Notes under the pieces: model-generated | Told to the model about the DNA's origin: nothing | What the model saw: the letters and a program-made list of their open reading frames with translations, nothing else | Database searches by the model: none | Position numbers and translations under genes: made by a program | Part shown: one piece after another, positions 36,109 through 42,554 of the stretch | Layout of the letters: each line of letters starts with the position of its first letter | How positions within the stretch are numbered: position 1 is the stretch's first letter | Source: Tieghemiomyces parasiticus | Lineage: Eukaryota; Kickxellomycota; Dimargaritomycetes; Dimargaritales; Dimargaritaceae | NCBI GenBank assembly: GCA_027575765.1 | Contig: JANBPT010000347.1 | Location: forward strand, 1 to 42,554 | Reading direction: 5' to 3' | DNA: 42,554 bases

Positions 36109-36891
36109 ATGTTCAAATTCCTGGGTAAAATCTTCCACAGCAACAGCAAGCACAACGGCATTGCCGACCGCAAGTCAGCACATGGCGGTCGGGTCCCCAC
36201 CAAGGATTACCGGGGCCGCCTCACCATTAGCCACCCGCCAGGTTCTGATCCCGCTGTACTGAACCTGCGAGCCCGCGCCAGTACCTTTCACCACCCGGCC
36301 CCGCCAGTGGCCTCCCGCGGCTCGACCGCGGCCGAGAGTGACTTTGGCTGCTACCACCACCCGTGCGAGCCTGGCACCATTTCACCGCTAACCGAGGAGA
36401 ATCTCCGGTTGCATCTCAGCCTATGTGCCCCCGTCAAGGAGACCAAGTACGACCGGGTCATGCGCTATGTGATGGAGCAGCGCAAGTACGCCCACGCCAA
36501 CCTCGAGTCCCTCGAAGCCGAGACTTTGGTGGCCAGCCAGACTTCGGATGAGGCCATGACCGGCCTGGCCGCGGCGGACGAACCACAGCAGCCAGGGGTA
36601 AACCCGAGCGCCCGGGACCTCCCTGCCGACCGGCCAGATGGCAGCGACGCCGCCACCAACACCCCGGCCGTGGCCGTCCCACCGGCAAACCACACCGACA
36701 TGGCTAACGCCACCACCGAAGACCTGCTAATGCGGCTAGCCGACAAGAAATCTCCCTCGTCAGCGGGAAAGGGCGGCCTGGCTCCTCGGATCCCGTCGAC
36801 ACGGTCCGCCAGCAAGCGTGTCAGTCACATTGCCGTCTCACCGCTTGTACCCCGCCCCGAGGACAGTGCCGTGTCAATTATTGGTAGGTAG
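36109..36891 (+). CDS. Hypothetical protein, largely disordered
   Basis: 260 aa from ATG 36109, which sits in a good initiation context (GCCACCATG). The family is not recognised. The N-terminus (MFKFLGKIFHSNSKHNG) is basic and weakly amphipathic and may be a membrane or targeting helix. A more structured segment around residues 70-145 contains two conserved-looking stretches, DFGCYHHPCEPGTISPLTEEN and KYDRVMRYVMEQRKYAHANLESLE. The remainder is Ala/Pro/Ser/Thr-rich and likely disordered, ending with SKRVSHIAVSPLVPRPEDSAVSIIGR. The stop follows directly after GGTAGGT at 36883-36889, which looks like a splice donor, so the gene may continue into a further exon and the C-terminus is uncertain. 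Codon use and GC content match neighbouring real genes. Confidence 0.7.
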   Translation: MFKFLGKIFHSNSKHNGIADRKSAHGGRVPTKDYRGRLTISHPPGSDPAVLNLRARASTFHHPAPPVASRGSTAAESDFGCYHHPCEPGTISPLTEENLRLHLSLCAPVKETKYDRVMRYVMEQRKYAHANLESLEAETLVASQTSDEAMTGLAAADEPQQPGVNPSARDLPADRPDGSDAATNTPAVAVPPANHTDMANATTEDLLMRLADKKSPSSAGKGGLAPRIPSTRSASKRVSHIAVSPLVPRPEDSAVSIIGR

Positions 36892-38142
36892 CCGCCTTCT
36901 CCAGGCTCATTGATCCCCTCTGTACTTTAGGGGTTCAACAGACAGGCCCGGTGCGCTTTCTTTTACTGCTACCGCCCATGGCCGTTACAGGGAGCTGCAG
37001 CTGGAGTGCTGACTCCGCTGCTACGCCATCACACCTTAGCCTTTTGGCTACATGCCGCCCCACTCCCGGCCTCCTTTTTCTTAACCTTTCACCCAACACG
37101 TCCACTAATCCCCTGACATCTGCCTGGCCCCTGTTCTCTTTCTACGGCGATCATCCCCTTCATGACCGCCGCACCTTTCTGCCCGTAACTTACTCATTAT
37201 TCCAACCTCTCGTCCCCAGCCTCGCCAATATAGCTGCCTAAGTTCAACTCTGATCGGCCTATCGCCTCGGCCCGCCTCCATACCGAATCCACGCGAGGAT
37301 TGCAACGCTGGTGATGGTTAGTTTTGCCACCTCACCTTCCACCCGTTGATGCAACAAAGCCTTTGCGAGCGCCAGCCTAACCTTGCACGCGGACCGTTAT
37401 AGTTCATCCACGTGTCCTCCGGCCCTCGAGTTGGCACTTACCCTGACCCTTCCGTTGCTATTCAGTGTGCCGCTTCTGCTCTCTCCTCATCTTACCCTCT
37501 GTACAACGTTCCCTTTTTACTACTTCCCTCAGCGCCCCTCATGTTCGTACCGTCACATTATCACTCTTCGTATGCTTGCTACCCAACCCTTGCCTCCCCA
37601 AACTGACCACCCCTGACTGGTTTCGATTATCACCACCACTCTATACTGAACCCCCCCACCTAGTTTAATATGAACCTTGTTGTAATAACATATCCTGTAT
37701 TGTGAGTGTGGGAGTGGCGAGGCTGACCCTATGGGACTCGACGCCTCACATCTATCCATGCGAGGCGGTTGTGACTCGTCAGGTTTCCACAATTCATCAC
37801 CAATCAGGCAGGTTCCCTAAGACGTCAAAGTCGAACAAAGCCCCCCCTCCAGACGGTCAATCTTCTATCGCCGGTTTACTAGGCCACATCTATACCTCTG
37901 GCTTATTGAGGTTCAGCGTATCTATTGGATTTTTATACCCTGCCTCTGACCCCACGCGCCTGCTGGGCAGAGCAAGGTAATGGTCTAATGTGCCAACCAT
38001 TGAATACGTTGAGGTACTACCATTTCGAACTCTAAGAGTCAAGCCCATTCGCATGGCTAATTTCTCTTCCCATCTACATTCTTTCTTAACTAGTTCATTT
38101 GTTGAGGGAACCTACCATCCTTCACCTCTACCTTAATCAACT
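36892..38142. other. Spacer, no gene recognised
   Basis: C/T-rich to about 37670, then AT-richer towards the thioredoxin gene. No recognised coding frame; it may hold a 3' exon of the upstream hypothetical gene. Confidence 0.4.
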
Positions 38143-39170
38143 ATGCATACCATTAAAGTGCAGGACGACGACCAGCTGTTTGAGGCGCTCCAACAGGGCC
38201 CAGCTGACCGTGACAACGCCGCTCACGTTTATGTGTTATTCTACGCCCGGGAGGCTCCCGCGACTGGCGTATCATGGTGCCCAGATTGCGTTAAAGGTAG
38301 GTTGGATACTCGAACGACAAGGGTGTCACCGCCCTGGTTTCCCCTGTGATGACGAGCCCATTGGCAAGGAGGAAGAGGTCAGGCGGCCCTGCTGCATGTC
38401 GAATTAGACCTGGGTACCCTATAATAATATTGCATGTTGAACAATACATTATTGTCTAACAATGCAATCCCCCTACACATACACCCGCAATGACAATCTC
38501 CTTCATGGTCTATGGTCCAGCCGACCCGTTGGTCCGTCAGGGTATCGAAAAAATCCCCGATTCGGTCCTCATTACCTATCCGTTCGACCGCAAGACTGGG
38601 TAAGTCTGTACAGTGAGACAGGAGAGGGGGGTGATGATGCTGGCAGCGGTCAGTTGCCAGAGTAACCCACGTGGCCGAAGTAGATCAGGAGGTTCATAGG
38701 TCACAGCTTCTGGTACAGTTTTCTGCTCAACTGTGGCCGCATTATAGTCACAAAGTGCGTAAGCTGCCCTGCTCTGTGTTAACGCCCTGGCATCCCTTCC
38801 ATTTGTATCTGATCCCACCTGTTCTATCCCTAGTGGAGCTAAGCACTACTGGCAGTCCCCGACCCTCACCATCAACGCCCTTCCGACACTCGTCAAGGTT
38901 CACAAGGTAAGCCAGCTTTTACGAAGGTGGCTCTGGTGGCAGGGATAACTCTCAAACCAGTTCGGTGCATAGCTCCTTCATATTGTTAAATTACAAGCCC
39001 AACAACCCTCCTCCTCATTACTGACATGTGTCCTGTACCTCGCCCTGTCCTGCCCCCCCCCTCCTCCTCCTCCTCGCCACTTGGTTCAGGGCGGCAAACT
39101 GGGTGACGCCCTGGTCGAAGCTGACTGTTACAACCCAGCAATGTTGGAAGCGTTCCTAGGCCAAGCCTAG
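38143..39170 (+). CDS. TXNDC17: TXNDC17/TRP14-like thioredoxin-domain protein
   Basis: Four exons, 38143-38296, 38521-38599, 38834-38906 and 39090-39170, rebuild a 128-aa protein; donors are GTAGGT, GTAAGT and GTAAGC, acceptors TCCAG, CCTAG and TTCAG. Evidence for the family is the motif ATGVSWCPDCVKADPLV with the CPDC redox centre (Cys46 and Cys49), the second-exon IPDSVLITYPFD, and the cis-Pro region INALPTLVKVHK. Human TRP14 is a cytosolic disulfide reductase fed by thioredoxin reductase, acting on cystine and small disulfides. Length and motif order match the family. Its TAG stop overlaps the stop of the SWI5 gene on the other strand by 4 bp. The splice model is supported by continuous phase and homology across all three junctions. 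Confidence 0.93.
38429..38468. repeat. Imperfect inverted repeat in TXNDC17 intron 1
   Basis: ATTGCATGTTGAACAAT is followed after a few bases by ATTGTCTAACAATGCAAT, which could fold into an imperfect AT-rich hairpin of about 17 bp per arm. It may be a chance palindrome or a tiny transposon scar. Confidence 0.5.
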
Positions 39171-39943
39171 TCTTCGAGGTCTAGATCGAATTTTCCGTAC
39201 GTTTCCTTGGTCGTCGTGTTGTCCAACATGGCGCACTAAAGTATGGACGGGGAGGAGTATACATTGGACATGAAGTTAGCTACGGTAAGTGGTAGTTGTG
39301 GATGCAAAAATCAAGTTGAGCACGGGACTGATGGGTAGATGAGGTGGAAAGGTGGGGTACGTGCTTTCCAAGCCCTCCCCCCTACCACGGGACTAGTCCT
39401 CATAGTGTTCCACCCTCTTACCTTGCCAATAACCATCTGCCCAAGGTCCTTGAGCTCATTGTACTCGTGCAATTGGTGGATATACTCATCCACATCGACC
39501 GATGTGATTTCCTTTTCCCTGTCGTCCTCTGCACTCCCACTACAGCCTTGGTCCTGTATTGTCGCCTCGACCTCTGCCAAGGTACCCTTCAACCGCTCGA
39601 CTTGACTCGCTCGTTCCTTCCTTTGAGACTCCGACGCGCGCAGCGCCTCGTGAGCATGGGTCGTTAGATACACCAAGCTCAAGGTCGACCTGTCGTCTCC
39701 CCTCGCCTGGGCCTCAGCTCCTTCAACGGGTATAGGTACCCTGACGATGGTAATAAACCGCGCGTCGGTCAACTGGTTTAGTACCAAGTCCCAGTCGGTA
39801 ACTTTAAGGAATTGGCGTTGTAGTTGGAGGAGGGAGACAGGTGCAATCCCAGGTTGGTTCGGGTGGGCGTTTGACCACGGGGCCGCGACGGCCTGGACGA
39901 TGGTCCAGAGGTCAGGGATGTCAGACGGTAGCGATTCAGACAT
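39167..39943 (-). CDS. SWI5: Swi5/Sae3-type recombination mediator with N-terminal extension
   Basis: Minus-strand exons 39943-39422 and 39235-39167, with a 186-nt intron (GTAAGA...CTTTAG), give 195-196 aa. The C-terminal 60 residues carry the Swi5 signature: HQLHEYNELKDLGQMVIGK spans up to the junction, and the second exon supplies CAMLDNTTKETYGKFDLDLED, just where Swi5 proteins end. Swi5 binds Sfr1/Mei5 and stabilises Rad51/Dmc1 filaments in homologous recombination. A coiled-coil-like ERASQVERLKGTLAEVEATI precedes the signature. Residues 1-100 (LWTIVQAVAAPW...LLQLQRQFLKVTDWDLVLNQL...FITIVRV) are not part of the usual fungal Swi5, and helix-strand patterning suggests a winged-helix-like fold, but this is a guess. 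Confidence 0.85.
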
Positions 39944-41598
39944 GGTGGGAGGAAAGGGGGAGGGGGGTAAATCAAACCTCAGAAGCAGTGGCAGTAGATA
40001 GGGGATGGTTGCGATTCTCGTATATGGCGTAGGTAGGAAGGAAATGACTCAAGGTGAAAGTGAGGAAGGAAAGGCGGAGGGAATAGAGTGAGAGGGAGTG
40101 AGTGATGTCCCGATTATAGGTCGGCGTTGTGGTTACTACAATTTTTCGAGGCTGGCTAAATAAGCGTTTAAGGTACCCTCCGCCCGCTGTTGCCGCAGCA
40201 GCGCCATGTACCGTAGACTCGGCGAGGTACCATTACTCGAGAGCATACACTGGTGCGGTCGATCGTATCGCATTTCCTAAATATTGGGCCATTCAAGTAA
40301 CGCAAGGCCCACAAACACCGTATCGTCTGGTTGAAATATGACTATAGGTAGTCCAATCCATTTAGAGTTGGCAAAACTGACTGTGGCGAGCGTAAAGGGG
40401 GGGGGGAGACGAGAATATCTATACTAAAAGCGGGGCTAGAAGATGTAAGGTAGTCTACTTTGTTAAGGGAAAATTGCGAAGGGCCTGTATATACAAGCAC
40501 GCCATCTTGGTCCTTTCAGAGTGGGTAGGCATAACCGCAGGCAGCCCAGGAATGCTCGACTCATGGCTTCAGTATACACTTTTAGGCAGCCCGTCCCTCT
40601 TGACGGTGCCTGTTAAAATTCCGCCGGGTGTTGTATGATTGCTACGGCGACGTACGGGTGAACATTTGAAATATACTGTTACAGAATGGCCATAGTCAAT
40701 TATACTACCACCTTAAGCGGATAATAAGGAGAGCAGCCGACTGTAATTAATTCAGAGTATCTGGGGGGTGGGGATGCACTATATTAATCTGTCGAGCACC
40801 GATTGACTCAAGGGGCTCTTTCCGGTTCGGGTACTATCCGATAGACATTCCCATTTGCATCGGCGTAATCGACCGATCCCTCAACTAAGACCTAGACGAG
40901 GGGTCCAGCCTTGTGTTCCTCCCTGGCGAAGCTCCCATGGCAAACTTCTTCACTAAAGTTTGGTGTAACATAAACGTGAGTGGGTGTTAATAGTTGGCAG
41001 GTACGAGTATAATGGTGGGGGGGGGGTAATCTCGGTGTTATGGTTTGCAGGTGTACGTCTACCCGTAGCCAGGGGAAAATCGGTGAGGTGTAGTGGTGGC
41101 TACGGTGGGAAAAATGGACTGCTCCTACCCTTCTTGTAATATCCAATAGGGTCAAGGGTTCTTCAATCGGTAGGGCCTGGGTATTGTCACTCCCCCACCC
41201 CCGCCAGGGTATTATACTGACGAGCAAGTGGCAAAGCCAAGGAGTGTCCTAAAGTGAGCGGTGGCTATAGAAAGGATGCCTGATTAATTGTTTACAGTGG
41301 GAAGGCGATAGTAAGAGCCTGTCAATTAGGTGACTAGTCCAGTGCGGAGGTTAGTGGTTTTATAGAAGTGTGGTTTCTCATATCAAGTTGGGACCCTGGT
41401 GATACACCAGTTAGTTAAGTGTTCGGACTGTCAACTCAACTATGGCGGAACGACAATGCTGCAATGTCAGCAATGAGGAATGTGTTAGTTCTGGTAGAAA
41501 TCATATACGAGCACTTGTCATTTCCAAAACATGGAGGTCTCGTCGAAGGTGCCATCTTTAACTCCTACTGATCGGTTTGTTACAAGGAGCCCTTAGGC
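39944..41598. other. Spacer between SWI5 and NRPS remnant, no gene recognised
   Basis: Contains the SWI5 promoter and G homopolymers (near 40398 and 41018). A 111-codon minus-strand frame at 40892-41227 has no known domain and no clear gene context. Confidence 0.4.
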
Positions 41599-42554
41599 TT
41601 ACAATGTAACTACTCCAGCCAAGTTCCGGCACAATAAGTGAAAACCAACCTTCAGGCCGTCGTTCCTCGGTTGGGAAGTATGATTAATAATAAAATCGAA
41701 AGCACGATAACTAAAGAAGGCTCGTATTAGGGTAATGTTGGCCGTAAGGGAAGTCGCCGCTTGGATCGTTTCTACGTTGTACAGTTGCATCCAAAACGCG
41801 ACATCTAAAATGAGGCTCATCTCGGCGTCGTAAATGCCGGACGTACTCAGAGTACCCACACCGCCCTTGAGGTATTTAAGCAGACTATAAGGGAACCCAT
41901 TGCTAGGCACGGAACGCAGGCGCTGTTTAACGTGGGCCAGGGAGCGCAGGGCTGGCGGATATGATGCGTAATGTTCAGCCAGGCCAGTGTGGAACGTGAC
42001 GGGGTATATGGAGGTGAATCAGCCTAAAGTGCGCGATACGTCAATAGCGGTGGTCCAGGGCCTATGGCCGTGGCCCTCCATACCAATTTCCAACGAGGCA
42101 ATATTAAAATGTTGGGTCAGAGCCATGATTAAGGAGGCCACCATGAACTCTTGTGGCGAGGCGTCGGCTTGGGTGGCAGCCTGTCCGTACAAGAGCCGAG
42201 ACAGTTTCAACCCCAATGCCCATTGGACTGATTTGACGGACCGGTAAGTGACAGGGCCACGGGAAGCGGGGTCGTGCTCAATGGGGATGATAGCGGCCTC
42301 GCCATGGTTTGGCCATATATCGTCCGACAGGGTCTGGGCGTACTCATTGACTAGGGTGGACCACTCGCAGAAAGGCAGAGTCCCGCCGGTCAAAAAGGTT
42401 TCGAGGTCCTCGGATAGAATGCGCCACACGAAATCAACGGCTCAGCGATGGACGGTAAGGTAGGTCTGCTGGTTTCCCCCCCCCACCGAAAGCAAGGCGC
42501 AAGCCATGATGGGGCCACGCTCGACGTTAATGGACTGTTGCGTGCGGAGCACCC
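41599..42554 (-). pseudogene. Decayed NRPS epimerization-type domain; 5' part outside window
   Basis: One minus-strand frame runs from 42552 to 41599 with two in-frame TGA stops, at 42444-42442 and 42021-42019. It reads QQSINVERGP, MACALLSVGGGNQQ, YLTVHR-stop-AVDF, RILSEDLETFL, then LEIGMEGHGHRPW with IDVSRTLG-stop-FTSIYPVTFHTGL, and finally PYSLLKYL. This matches the middle and second half of an E-type domain. In the HHxxxDxxSW core the second His is Arg, the next residue is a stop and the Ser codon is missing; in the RTxGWFT motif the Trp codon TGG has become TGA. Sequence after about 41860 drifts from the family. It is inactive unless TGA is read through, which nothing else here suggests. 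A 25-nt match links it to the NRPS ruin at the window start. Confidence 0.8.

Noticed and set aside
40892..41227. 111-codon minus-strand frame
   Set aside because: No recognised domain, poorly supported start and AT/GT-rich composition; not convincing as a gene.
41599..42554. Alternative genetic code (TGA = Trp) to rescue the NRPS frame
   Set aside because: Only one of the two TGA codons is at a Trp position, other core residues are damaged, and ureG and the other genes end normally, including with TGA in ureG.

Overview
This is eukaryotic nuclear DNA, almost certainly from an early-diverging filamentous fungus. Genes are compact and often split by short GT-AG introns (94 to 331 nt, donors mostly GTAAGT, GTAGGT or GTATGT). 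The set includes RSP5, ARF1, SEC31, SWI5, a urease accessory GTPase and a prephenate dehydratase, and spacers hold small decayed transposons. Non-ribosomal peptide synthetase (NRPS) remnants at both ends would fit a Zoopagomycota-type genome, for example the mycoparasitic Dimargaritales, but that placement is a guess from gene content. Coding DNA is GC-rich and many spacers are AT-rich or pyrimidine-rich.

Layout. 1-870: end of an NRPS (adenylation tail and carrier domain) followed by a broken epimerization-type domain. 2.05-2.62 kb: fragment of a non-LTR reverse transcriptase. 2.85-4.5 kb: VHS-GAT trafficking adaptor. 5.2-6.05 kb: dead mariner transposase. 7.1-8.5 kb (-): OYE/YqjM-type flavin oxidoreductase. 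10.6-13.2 kb (+): RSP5/NEDD4 ubiquitin ligase, with a 17-nt microexon inferred here. 13.9-14.8 kb (-): ARF1. 16.5-17.2 kb (-): RidA/Hmf1, divergent from CAB5 (dephospho-CoA kinase, 17.7-18.5 kb). 19.25-19.5 and 21.7-21.9 kb (-): two small secreted proteins of like architecture. 22.7-23.5 kb (-): UreG, divergent from SEC31 (24.6-29.3 kb). 30.1-31.7 kb (+): prephenate dehydratase with ACT domain. 31.7-36.1 kb: long spacer with no recognised gene. 36.1-36.9 kb (+): unknown disordered protein. 38.1-39.2 kb (+): TXNDC17-like thioredoxin, convergent with and overlapping by 4 bp a SWI5-type recombination factor (39.2-39.9 kb, -). 41.6-42.55 kb (-): a second broken NRPS epimerization-type domain, related to the first and inverted relative to it.

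Most genes are unlinked housekeeping functions. Three (the VHS-GAT adaptor, ARF1 and SEC31) act in vesicle traffic, and RSP5 ubiquitinates cargo that VHS-GAT adaptors sort, but nothing indicates co-regulation. The least expected items are the pair of small secreted Lys-rich proteins, the SWI5 protein with a long N-terminal extension, the stop-on-stop convergent gene pair, and the paired NRPS ruins. I found no CRISPR array, tRNA or rRNA, and no clearly new multi-gene system. All exon models were made by eye from reading frames, splice consensus and family knowledge.
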